DNA of 16,639 nucleotides, from NCBI GenBank assembly GCA_002284615.2, contig MU069825.1, positions 1 through 16,639 on the forward strand, written 5' to 3'. How positions within the stretch are numbered: the stretch's first letter is position 1; each line of letters starts with the position of its first letter. Shown piece by piece: positions 1 to 7,769 of the stretch. A program made the position numbers and the translations under genes. This DNA is from Dunaliella salina (lineage: Eukaryota; Chlorophyta; Chlorophyceae; Chlamydomonadales; Dunaliellaceae). A model generated the notes under the pieces. That model did no database searches, was not told the DNA's origin, and was given only the letters and a program-made list of their open reading frames with translations.

Positions 1-315
1 GAAGAAAATATGTCCGCCCAGGGATCCACATCATGGGCTGGAATGGAGATAGAGGGGGAAACAGATGAGCAAGAAGCAGGAGTTGAAGGGGCTATCGATG
101 TAGAGGAGGGTGAAGGAGAGGGCGGAGGGAATGAAGGAGAGGGAGAGGTGCATGCAGCGGTTCATGGCAGAAGGCGCGAACGTGTGAAGAAAACACAACT
201 TTCGTACCAACTGCACAGGGACGTCAACGCTGCATGGAACCTGTGGGAAGTGTGTGTGGCTCATTACTTTGGGCATCCTAGGCCTGGGTATCTGAGAGCG
301 CACGCAGCGGCTTAG
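1..315 (+). CDS. C-terminal fragment with TnpB/Fanzor-like RuvC-III motif (5' partial)
   Basis: The frame is open to the left edge; the first ATG is at 10 and the stop ends at 315, so this is probably the tail of a longer coding region. Residues about 12-50 after that ATG are low-complexity Glu/Gly. Residues 69-76 read HRDVNAAW, followed by NLWEV and, about ten residues on, a PRPGYL stretch before the end. In the TnpB/Fanzor family the last RuvC catalytic Asp sits in a C-terminal RDxNAAxN motif, and algal Fanzors often end with an RPxxL stretch; Asp71 would be that residue. The zinc-ribbon CxxC pairs expected just before the motif are absent (a KKTQLSYQ segment stands there), so the copy may be decayed or divergent. 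The assignment rests on one short motif and could be wrong. Confidence 0.4.
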   Translation, partial: EENMSAQGSTSWAGMEIEGETDEQEAGVEGAIDVEEGEGEGGGNEGEGEVHAAVHGRRRERVKKTQLSYQLHRDVNAAWNLWEVCVAHYFGHPRPGYLRAHAAA

Positions 316-429
316 CCGCCAGGGGCCACATTGCTGCCTCAGTTGGACATGCGCCGCGGAATTAAATCGGTGCACTAGCTAGTCTAGTAGAAAGGTAAGG
401 AACAGACAGGGCCTGTGGGGACCTGGTTA
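316..429. other. Spacer between Fanzor-like tail and antisense LINE remnant
   Basis: No coding or RNA signal is recognised. If the neighbouring minus-strand element keeps its 3'UTR, it would fall here, but the 3'UTR signature shared by the other copies (TTAATTGATGTAGGGAGAG) is not visible. Confidence 0.4.
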
Positions 430-583
430 CTGGAAGCATGTAGGTGTGAGATGGATTTTTTGTCTTCAAAAGCGCGTGTTGCAATTAAGAACTTATGGGC
501 ATACTCAACAGATCGGACATGAAGTTTGTTTGTGAGCTTAATGTGACATTGGTGGTCCAGTCCTAGTTGTTTGAGTTGATTAA

Positions 584-661
584 GGGAATGCTCAGAAAAG
601 AAAAGAAAAGAAAAGAAAAGAAAAAAAATGAAAAGAAAAGAAAAGAAGAGGGAATGCTCAG
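584..661 (-). mobile_element. (AAAAG)n tract flanked by 12-bp direct repeats
   Basis: A mostly AAAAG pentanucleotide tract (596-649) is bounded by identical copies of GGGAATGCTCAG at 584-595 and 650-661. On the minus strand the tract is (CTTTT)n, the sequence that ends the 3' tails of the retroelement copies at 2812, 7312 and 7770. It lies inside the older antisense element. The simplest reading is a 5'-truncated insertion consisting only of tail, with its target-site duplication. Microsatellite growth with a slippage-made duplication is the alternative. Confidence 0.5.
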
Positions 662-878
662 TATAACAAGCCTCACCAACGGCCAGGAAACAAGAAGGCT
701 GAACGTTTGCACCAATATGTGCACTAATAAGTGCTTTGGATCAATCAATATCTTCACAATACTTCATTTCAATCAAGCGCACATGCCATTGGCCAGCATT
801 CAGTTGACGAGGCTGTCTCACGCGGCAAACTGTGCTGGTCCTCTGTGTGGTCCTGCACCTGCTGCATAATACTTTGTG

Positions 879-939
879 GAAGAAAAAGAAGAAGAAGAAG
901 AAGAAGAAGAAGAAGAAGAAGATGAAGAAGAAGAAGATG
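879..939. repeat. (GAA)n trinucleotide microsatellite
   Basis: About 60 bases of nearly pure GAA/AAG repeats with one GAT interruption. It lies within the antisense LINE remnant, between its nuclease block and its knuckle block, and makes spurious poly-Arg, poly-Lys and poly-Leu frames. Confidence 0.9.
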
Positions 940-2010
940 TAGAAGGTTGCATAATTTGGGCCGGCTGGAAGTAAGTTTAGTTCTCACGGGGGAAAAAAGG
1001 AGGAAAGAGGTTAGGAAGTGCGCTTCTGGATGATGTGCATTTTGATTTGGAGGCTGTATTGCGCAAATCGGTCATCACTTCCTATGTTTTCACACGTCTG
1101 CACCCCAAGGTTTCTTGCTAAGAGCTTTAATGCTGCCCACAGGAGCTCGACATAGGGGGCAAAGAGCAGCTCCGAATGGCCACCGGAGCACCTGGCCTGC
1201 CTGCCATTTTAGAGGGTAGCTGTGCGATTTTTGATGACATCAGTTTGAAATCAAGCGCGGGCAACTTGCTTTGAGGGTACAGTGTTTGATACTCCAGAAA
1301 ACACTGTGATTTTGGAATTAGCTGTGAGTTGATGATTGGACAGTCCCTGCAAGTTTTGCCAAGTTGTGTAGCCGTGAGTGCCGACATTTGCTGTCCCCAA
1401 CTTGTGTTTATGCATGATTTGGTTAACTTTGTCTGGGAGGTTAGAAAGGGCCAAACCTCTCCATGACCCATGGCATGAGAGCCTGGGCTTTTTACTGGTA
1501 CAGCAAGCCAGAAGGGAGAAAAGATTCTCTGCCTGGTTGAGTAAGGGGACAGCTTCATCAGGCAACTTTGCTGCTTGAAAAGCAAGTGTGTCAGCACCTT
1601 CAATACTTTGGATACCACTGTGTGATTTGACATTGTAAAGCTGCAGGGGAACTGCTGATTAACTATTATGAATCATGATGTTCAACAAGTTGTTGAGGAG
1701 TGGTAAATGTGTATGGGTGGACATGCCCATGGTTTTAAAGAGCTGGTTTCTGACCTGATGAAGTGCTGAAGAGCTGTCAGCTGCAATTAATATAGAAATT
1801 TGCAGCTAGCTCTGCTTCATTAATTGCATTTGTGGGGCCATGGCCATTTGGATTTCTTGTGCAAGTGATAGTGCTAGGGTAGCTGATGCTTTTTGTGATA
1901 AAAAGAGCTCCTGCCTGGTGCATGTCCCTGTTAGCTGAGGTTACGACACAGCCATCTGTAGATGTCAGGTGCCGCCACTCTGGGATATTGGGTTGTAGGT
2001 TGCATGTATG

Positions 2011-2439
2011 TTAGGTCTAATGCTTCTTTTTGTTGAATGCAGACTTTGAACAGATTGTATGCGTCTGAATGCAGAAGTGCAAATACTTCCCTCCAAGTGC
2101 AAGGTGCTTAAAAAAAAAAAAACGGAAAAGTGTTATCTTTCTCTGCATTCACCTAGCCTAGCCGTGTTTAGTCTAGGTTTTGTGGGCCTTGTGGTGAGGC
2201 CACTGTGAGCTTGCTAGCTTGCTAGCTTGTCACAGGGGACCTTCCCTTTATGCACATGGCCTCTGGTCTGTGTAGACTTGTCTTTTTCATTTTCTCTTCT
2301 GCGAGCTTTTGAAGGAATGCGTATTGTAAGCCCTAAAGCTTGTTTGAATTCTATGGAATAGGCTCTCAATAAGTTGCACATGTCCAATATCTTTTTCAGG
2401 AGGAGGCAGAGACAACTTCCTCCTTAACTTCCACGAGGC
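2011..2439. other. Unassigned sequence between retroelement remnants
   Basis: No coding signal is recognised. It contains a 12-13 base A run near 2109-2121 and a short period-8 repeat at 2208-2229. The stretch next to 2010 may continue the antisense element upstream of its RNase H, but I could not match it convincingly. Confidence 0.4.
2208..2229. repeat. Short tandem repeat, period 8
   Basis: The unit AGCTTGCT occurs 2.75 times without error. Confidence 0.8.
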
Positions 2440-2945
2440 ACCAACAGCCAAAATTTGCCTGCCCTATTATTGTGCTCTCCCACTAAAGAACCCGCATGTC
2501 ACTCATTCCCCTCGTACTCTACTTGTATACCTGGATGTACCCAGATACACTATAGTGCAGTGTGGCCCAATTTTATCTTTGTGTCTATGCTCTCGAAATT
2601 GAATGAGCTACTTGGGACAATGACATTTCTCTTTACTTGTGACCTGTGTGATTCCCAGGATGATGTGCAGGATGAGCTTCATGCTCCTTTCAACTTACAC
2701 AGTGCTGGAGGGGACTCACTGCTCTTTATGAGTCAATGTGTCTCCTTACCCTTAATTGATGTAGGGAGAGTTTCTCTGCCTACATAGTTTTTCCTTTTTT
2801 TCCTTTTCTTTTCTTTCAACTTACACACCCTCAGGTCTGTTTGCTTAGGCTAAAGTGCGCCTCTCTCTTTTTTTCATAGTTTTCTTCTTTTGAGCGTTCA
2901 CAGAGAGCCAAGTCAGAACTCATTGCTAGGTTTGTTATCAATTGA
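2440..2945 (+). pseudogene. C-terminal zinc-knuckle remnant of a second retroelement family
   Basis: In shifting plus-strand frames one reads a YLDVPRYT block (about 2525-2550), then CDLC..QDDVQDELHAPF (about 2642-2690), and, after the insertion at 2702-2812, THPQVCLLRLKCASLF (about 2823-2870). A CxxC, acidic DE-H, then (C)TH..V..LR.K pattern is typical of the zinc knuckle that follows the reverse transcriptase in many non-LTR elements. A similar block occurs at 8536-8635, so this is a repeated family distinct from the RNase H element. The fragment is interrupted by stops and by the younger insertion. Its right limit, where the large element begins, is set only approximately. Confidence 0.45.
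2702..2812 (+). mobile_element. Severely 5'-truncated LINE 3' end with 15-bp target-site duplication
   Basis: This 111-bp piece matches the 3'UTR of the large element at about 7200-7312. It has GGAGGGGACTCAC, CTCTTTATGAG, the shared TTAATTGATGTAGGGAGAG, CTGCCTACATAG, then a T/C-rich tail ending in TTTTC units. It is flanked by perfect direct repeats CTTTCAACTTACACA at 2687-2701 and 2813-2827. Removing the insert plus one repeat rejoins the zinc-knuckle block of the older element around it, with at most a small frame slip. Extreme 5' truncation plus a target-site duplication is what target-primed reverse transcription produces. Confidence 0.85.
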
Positions 2946-3141
2946 GTCTCCCCCACACCCAGATTTTCCAACGAGCAAACTCCCAACCTAGCTTCATCCC
3001 CCTCACTCAAGCAGTGCCACCGCCACAGCCTCGTTCCACATCTTTCTACACCCATGAACACACACCGGACGCCGCCTCAGACGTGCACTCAACCATCCTA
3101 CACCCATTAATTGTCCTGCAACACAACAACTTTCAAATGTA

Positions 3142-4613
3142 ATGGATATGCAATCACTAGAGGAGCCACTCAGTAAAAGAGCTCGCTCCAATGCTACACT
3201 CAACATCACTCCCACACAAGCACTCCACCCCTCTGCAGGCAGGCTCAATGCAAGCCTGGATACTCTGGCTCCTGCTGTACAAGATACTACTGCAGAAGGG
3301 CCACCCAGCAAACGCACACGCTCAGCATTAAGAAGTACCTCTTCTTCCATGTCCCAATTCAGCCAGGCTAGCCCAAAGGATAGCAGTTCACAGGCTTGTC
3401 TGAGCACTGCTCACTTTATCCCTACACAGCCCAACCCCCCTAGCACTGACCACCAACATCAGACAAATGATTGTCTCAACCCTCAGACACAAACCCTTAC
3501 TCCGCACAGCCTAGATACCCAAACAAACGGACCCAGAAAGAAGAGGCAACAACTGCTCCAAACAGACAGAGAGATCATTTCCCCAGCCATCCACTCTCTA
3601 AGCTCCCTTTCCCAAGGCCCAAAAGTGTGGAACTTCGGGAGAAAAATAGCTGAGAAACTTGCTCAAGAGACTACTTCTAGCCATGCTATCAGTTCTATCT
3701 TCTACCATGATTTAGATATTACTCACATAGATGATTGGAGAATTTTTACGGAGAACAAGAAAGAACAGTCAAGCTCCCCTGCCCATATCCAAGTGCAATA
3801 TCACACGCATTACGCACCTATGATAATTGAAAAGTGGGCCCTGCCACTTTTCAAACAAGCTAACCTTGTGCCTGAAGATGATTCACCTGCTGCTCGCACT
3901 GATATTGAGTGTGCCTGCTGCCAAATATGCAATTACTACCAAAGTTATGAAACTGGAACCTTGGAGGATCCATTTACTGATATGTATGTTTGTGATGTGT
4001 ACACATGTGCCACCGGACATACCATTGGGAATTCATGAAGGAACTTGGATGCTACTCGGATGAGCAAAGACAAGAAATTGCAACAGCTGACACATGGGCA
4101 TGTCCCGCCTGTGCAAGCCTAAATGATGCCCAAAAAATTGAAAGAGAGCAACAGACTAAACAAGAACTCAGGAGGGTCACTTGGAAGCCCTCCTGGGAAT
4201 CAGAGGATCTACAGGAGACATGGCCTAAATTTAAAGAGTGTTTGCTTAAGTTTGAAGCACAACAGAGCAAGCCTAACCTCTCAACACCCACAGCAGATTC
4301 TCCCCTCTCAAATCTTGAAAGACAGGGCTTTGAAAAACTTAATGAAACCAATGTATGGCAGCAGAAAATGGACACAGAACTGCGCAACAAAATCACAATT
4401 GATACAAACCCCACTAATCCACAAGCAGACATAAAGCCTACAGGCTCATGTGAATATTGGCTGCACGAGGTAGACCTCGTGAAGTACACGGACCAGCAAC
4501 CCCCTCATCCAGCATCAGACACAGGATCCCACAGCCATTCCCCTCCCACTCCATCCCCCCTCATTCTCCCAAAAATATACTCGGCGCACATGGCTTGCAT
4601 ATATAATACGTAA
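3142..4613 (+). pseudogene. First protein of the element, with PHD finger (frameshifted)
   Basis: The reading frame opens with ATG at 3142. Residues 1-150 are rich in Ser, Thr, Gln and Pro, with two basic SKRxRS stretches (about residues 11-16 and 54-60) that look like nuclear localisation signals. A PHD-type zinc finger follows: Cys codons at 3919 and 3928 (CxxC), then after a frame change near 3992-4000 Cys codons at 3996 and 4008, His at 4023, and Trp at 4095 two residues before the final CPAC pair (4101, 4110). The HxxC position at 4032 is Phe. Continuing in the second frame to a stop at 4613 is a Gln/Lys-rich segment, then Pro/Ser/His-rich. The original protein probably bound nucleic acid or chromatin; this copy is broken. 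Confidence 0.65.
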
Positions 4614-5345
4614 GGCAAATGTGTTGGTATGATTTCCCCGAACCGCTTCCAAATCCTCTATAGGGCTCTTTATGGGGCCAAGCTTGCTGGCATGCACGAC
4701 AAAATAACACCAGCTCCTGGCAGCTTTGCTACTGAGCTACGAGGGGTCCTTTCTACCAAATCCATGCTTGAAAGAAAATACTTTAGCAAGAAGATCAAAG
4801 ACTCTTTTTTATGAGCCCTTCCAACTCACATTCATACTGCCTTTCAAAAATGGGCTTTGGTAACCCAAGAAAAATGGCCTCCCCACTAGACCACAACCCA
4901 CAATACCAGAATTATTGGAGTGCGCACTCCCGAGACGCTCTTTTTGGTGCCATGCATAATGCCTTCTCATCCAAATTCACTGGCTTCTCAGTCTGCCGTC
5001 CCATTTATGATGAGGGAATCATGACTCAAGCTTTGCAACATGCCATTTACTCAGCCATTCTCAACACAGAAGCCACTGCTACATTCATGTTCCTTCCCGC
5101 TTGGAATAAGAACATGATAACCAACCCCTACTCCAAACTTTTCACTGCCTACCCCCACCTCTGTTGCGAACTTGGAACCATACCTCGCGAAAAACTTAGT
5201 TACAGTCCCCCCAATCCTGCCCTAACCAAGAGGTACCTTTGCCTAAGCATACCTGGGACCTTTGTATCTTTGCTGTTTGGAACACTGCAGCTTGAATTCA
5301 TCTCAACAACCATAACAAGACTGGCTACAGGGCCTGAAAGGAGAT
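4614..5345 (+). pseudogene. Middle domain of the element, function unknown (frameshifted)
   Basis: One frame (about 4629-4813) gives RFQILYRALYGAKLAGM...APGSFATELRGVLSTKSMLERKYFSKKIKDSF. A shift near 4814 leads into a second frame (4811 to about 5220) with NYWSAHSRDALFGAMHNAFSSKFTGFSV, then PIYDEGIM, ILNTEATATFMFLPAW, NPYSKLFTAYPHLC and ELGTIPREKLSYSPP. After about 5220 the frame is lost, though FVSLLFGTLQLEF may be a shifted FAVWN-like strand region. I do not recognise the family. The hydrophobic strand ending in LPxW and a later PP motif faintly recall Rossmann-type methyltransferases such as the PCIF1 group, but no SAM-binding motif is seen. No reverse transcriptase motif is seen either. 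Confidence 0.5.
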
Positions 5346-6196
5346 TTGAAAGAAGCCACAGAGTGGAAGCTGACGAATGTCAGCAGCCACCCTGTCCTAA
5401 ATCCCAAGCAAGCTCACATGCCAGGTTTTAATAAACTGGAACGCCTCCCATTTGACAAACAACACGTCTCCAAGCACCCTAAAAATTCACACATGAGTAT
5501 CCAAGATACAGACTTGGTGCCAAGCCAATCCAGTACTCTCCTAACTTCAAAGTTGCTGACTGCATAACTTGGGCATACACAGATGGCAGCTGCCTTGCCC
5601 ATAACGGTAAGCAAGAAGTTGGAGCAGGCATCTACTGCCCGTCCACTGACAGCAAGAACTTTGTAGAACCAAACGGTGCTGGGATTACTAAAATTATCAC
5701 TGGAGCTGAATTAGCCGCAAGTGCTGCTGCTATCATCACCAAAAATGCAGGTATTGCATCAGACAGCCTCATCTCTTTCAACCAAATACGTAAACAACTT
5801 CTTTATCCTGAAAGACACCTCAGGCATATCCAAGGAGACGTCCTTAAAATGATTTCAACTCTCATTAGAGACTTCCATACCGAAATTCGAATTTGCAAGG
5901 TGAAGTCCCATGCTGGCATCGCTGGAAATGAATGTGCAGATGCTATTGCAAAACATCAAGCAAAGCAAGCCCAGAACTGCGTGGCAGACACCAAGATTCC
6001 TGGTACAGGTCCTGGTGGAAATCCATTTACAAACATTTTCTGGTTAGCCAAGGAAGAAAGAGTGCATGCTGCAGGCACATCTGCGGGTCCACCACCCGCC
6101 CACAAGCTCACCAATTTCCCCAATCTTCAAGATGCCCTCAAATCCCACAAGCATTCCAAACACAAGCTTGGATATGCCAATGCCAAAACAGGCTAG
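5346..6196 (+). pseudogene. RNase H domain of the element
   Basis: A linker (5346-5530) contains KLERLPFDKQH and HMSIQDTDLVPSQSSTLL. A shift of frame then opens about 5540-6196. The RNase H core is complete: YTDGS with Asp at 5582, AELAA with Glu at 5708, SDSL with Asp at 5762, VKSHAGIAGNE with His at 5909, and CADAIAKHQ with Asp at 5939. These are the catalytic carboxylates and His of type I RNase H, which removes the RNA strand of an RNA:DNA hybrid. A downstream block (LTNFPNLQDALKSHKH, HKLGYANAKTG) is also found in the antisense remnant. A single TAG at 6194-6196 interrupts the frame; the same frame continues with YSYYQNLLPQVDKEI to about 6285. Confidence 0.8.
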
Positions 6197-6678
6197 TACT
6201 CTTACTATCAAAACTTATTACCGCAAGTAGATAAAGAAATAGCAATTCCTTCAGAAGTATGCCCAACATTTCTGTACCCATGAAGCGTACCATCCTGCAG
6301 TACCGCACCGGCACTCTCTACAACCAAAAACATGCAGTACGTTTAAAAAGGTCAACTGATCCATCTTGCCCCCTCCCAAGCTGCCATCACTTGGATAGCG
6401 CAATACACATGCTCTCAGGCTGCCAAAACCACATCATCTCCAACATGAAAACTGAGCACCATAACATTGCAGGCAGAATGATTACAAAGGCCCTCAGCAA
6501 ATGCCCTGTAGGGGCAGGCCTAGTATACACAGACATAGGAAGCGACTTTAAGCTTGCTCAATACAACCTCGAACTCCCTTCACATGCCTCAAACAGAAAT
6601 TTACCTGCCCACTTCTTCCCTCACAACCTTCCAGAGAGGAAAAGACTCAACTCCAGTCGACCAGATGCTGTGTTCTGA
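6197..6678 (+). pseudogene. CCHC zinc knuckle and linker of the element
   Basis: After the TAG the old frame stays readable to about 6285. A second frame then opens (6259-6678): RTILQYRTGTLYNQKHAVR, then a knuckle with Cys codons at 6367 and 6382, His at 6406 and Cys at 6421 (SAIHMLSGC), then EHHNIAGRMI, which resembles the RHN block after the CCHC knuckle in restriction-like-endonuclease non-LTR elements such as R2. The spacing of the first two Cys (x4) is unusual and may reflect mutation of a CxxC. The frame ends at TGA 6676-6678, just after the SSRPDAVF motif that begins the nuclease. Confidence 0.65.
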
Positions 6679-7180
6679 TCACCCCTTTTAATGCCAAACA
6701 TACTTCTAACGGTGTTTCTCCTACCCATTCCCATCACGCTTTGCGCAGCTCCTCACGGAGGACCACCAGAGCTTGCCACATGAGACATGTTGGCAACCTC
6801 ATGAACTTTATGCGAATGAACGCCATTTGCTCCTAATAGAAATCAAGTTCTGTGAAGACACAAGGCCAGAGCATCAGTTGAACGCGGCAAAGCAGCAGCA
6901 TGCAGACCTTTGCAAACTTATCAACGCTAAAGCTGTTACAATTCACCCTATTCTTCTGGGCGTAGGTGGAACTATTTACGCTGAGCATACCCTGAAGCAA
7001 TTCAAACAACTAGGATTGGGCCACCAGCGTGCCACAAAGCTTGCTCAACAACTTCATGCCCATTCTGTTCAATATGCCCACAAACTAGTCACCACACGCC
7101 GCGCTATTGAAAACAAGAATACTTCCCACAGCCAGGTTCTAGAGCCAGGTGCTTCTAAGAACCCTCCAGATCCACATTAG
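6652..7180 (+). pseudogene. C-terminal restriction-like endonuclease domain
   Basis: The PD-(D/E)xK pattern is split by a frameshift. SSRPDAVF (about 6652-6675) supplies the Asp. The second frame, open over 6773-7180, has LLIEIKFCEDTRP with the ExK pair at Glu 6839 and Lys 6845. It is followed by a helix (HQLNAAKQQHADLCKL), a strand (TIHPILLGVGGTIY), a basic helical region (FKQLGLGHQRATKLAQQLHAHSVQYAHKL) and a NPPDPH end. In non-LTR elements with a restriction-like endonuclease this module lies after the CCHC knuckle and nicks the target. The C-terminal part is conserved in the copy at 7916-8128 and, weakly, in the antisense remnant near 470-580, so this is the family's normal C-terminus. Confidence 0.7.
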
Positions 7181-7312
7181 CTTTCTCTTTTTCATACCTT
7201 GTGGTGGAGGGGGCACACAGCTCTTTCTTGAGCCCATGTGTCTCCTCTTCCTTAATTGATGTAGGGAGAGTTTGTCTGCCTACCTAGTTTTTCTTTTCTT
7301 TTCTTTCTTTTC
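7181..7312 (+). repeat. Element 3'UTR and (TTTTC)n tail
   Basis: The sequence after the stop is shared with 2702-2812 and, inverted, with 7770-7915: TTTCTCTTTTTCATACCTTG, GTGGAGGGGG, TGTGTCTCCT, TTAATTGATGTAGGGAGAG, CTGCCTACCTAG, then TTTTC units from about 7288 to 7312. A simple-repeat 3' terminus instead of poly(A) is known for several non-LTR clades. Confidence 0.8.
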
Positions 7313-7769
7313 TCATGTTACCTGCCAGTGGTCTTCAAGAAACATGCCATTCCTTTTTGTTTGTTACATCGACCCAAGGAAATAATTATTTTCCGTTAGG
7401 GCCTTCAGGATCACAAGACACCAGCAGATTCGGGCTCCTATGAAGAAAAAACAAACAGGCAGTCCCTGCTGGTATGTATGCAAGTCAAATTTGGGCCTTC
7501 CCTAAAAAGCAAAGAGATGGACAACCCCATACAAAAATGTTTGTTTACAGTGTTGAAGAGGATTTTGGGGTGAGGGACAATAACCCCCTCTAAGGCGGAA
7601 AACTAGTGGGGTCAAGTCGTTCGGAAGTTGGGGGATCAAGCCGCTAAAATGCCCTCGCAGGCGAATATAAGCGGTAACACTCCTTAACTCCTTAACCCCG
7701 AGGCCCCTCTTGGTCTGTCAAGCGAGAGTGTGGCCTGGAGTCATAAAAGTTCAACTGGTTTTGTGCAAA
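7313..7769. other. Spacer between two tail-to-tail element copies
   Basis: No gene is recognised. A near-palindromic AT block (GGAAATAATTATTTTCC) lies near 7378-7394. An imperfect internal duplication (TGGGGTCAAGTCG / TGGGGGATCAAGCCG) lies around 7609-7645. Confidence 0.4.

Larger units (their letters stand above)
430..2010 (-). pseudogene. Degenerate RNase H / restriction-like-nuclease non-LTR element, antisense
   Basis: Reading the minus strand from 2010 down to 430, scattered frames give the modules of the 2946-7312 element in the same order. They are a TDGCVV core with upstream EWRHLTS (about 1960-1930), NGHGPTNAINEAELAA (about 1845-1795), VKSHSGI followed by EGADTLAFQAA (about 1632-1570), a LPDK...HKHKLGTANVGTHGY block (about 1440-1370), an NRTATL...RQAR block (about 1230-1190), LIEMKYCEDI (about 777-745), and the C-terminal QLKQLGLDHQ...VEYAHKFLIATRAFEDKK (about 580-470). 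The spacing from knuckle block to C-terminus resembles the main element. Many stops and frameshifts show it is long dead. It is much more diverged than the copies at 2702, 2946 and 7770, so it is an older insertion or a different subfamily. Confidence 0.7.
2946..7312 (+). mobile_element. Large RNase H / restriction-like-nuclease non-LTR-type element (mutated)
   Basis: The element runs from a C-rich putative 5'UTR (about 2946-3141) through a PHD-finger protein, a middle domain of unknown function, RNase H, a CCHC knuckle and a PD-(D/E)xK-type nuclease to a 3'UTR and (TTTTC)n tail. The RNase H + knuckle + restriction-like nuclease order recalls the green-algal Dualen/RandI non-LTR elements. PHD fingers are known in first ORFs of CR1-like elements. 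Several frameshifts and one nonsense codon show this copy is inactive. No reverse transcriptase core motif (such as YxDD) was found. The 5' boundary is inferred from the end of the neighbouring remnant; no target-site duplication could be matched for this copy. Confidence 0.75.

Noticed and set aside
769..987. Poly-Arg and poly-Leu frames
   Set aside because: They are products of the (GAA)n microsatellite.
1127..1633. 168-codon minus-strand open frame as an independent gene
   Set aside because: The RNase H-derived motifs of the antisense element run through this stretch in a different frame, so this frame is a chance opening in a dead retroelement.
4464..4481. 8-bp inverted repeat CACGAGGT/ACCTCGTG with 2-nt spacer
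   Set aside because: Short, inside element coding sequence, and expected by chance at this length scale.
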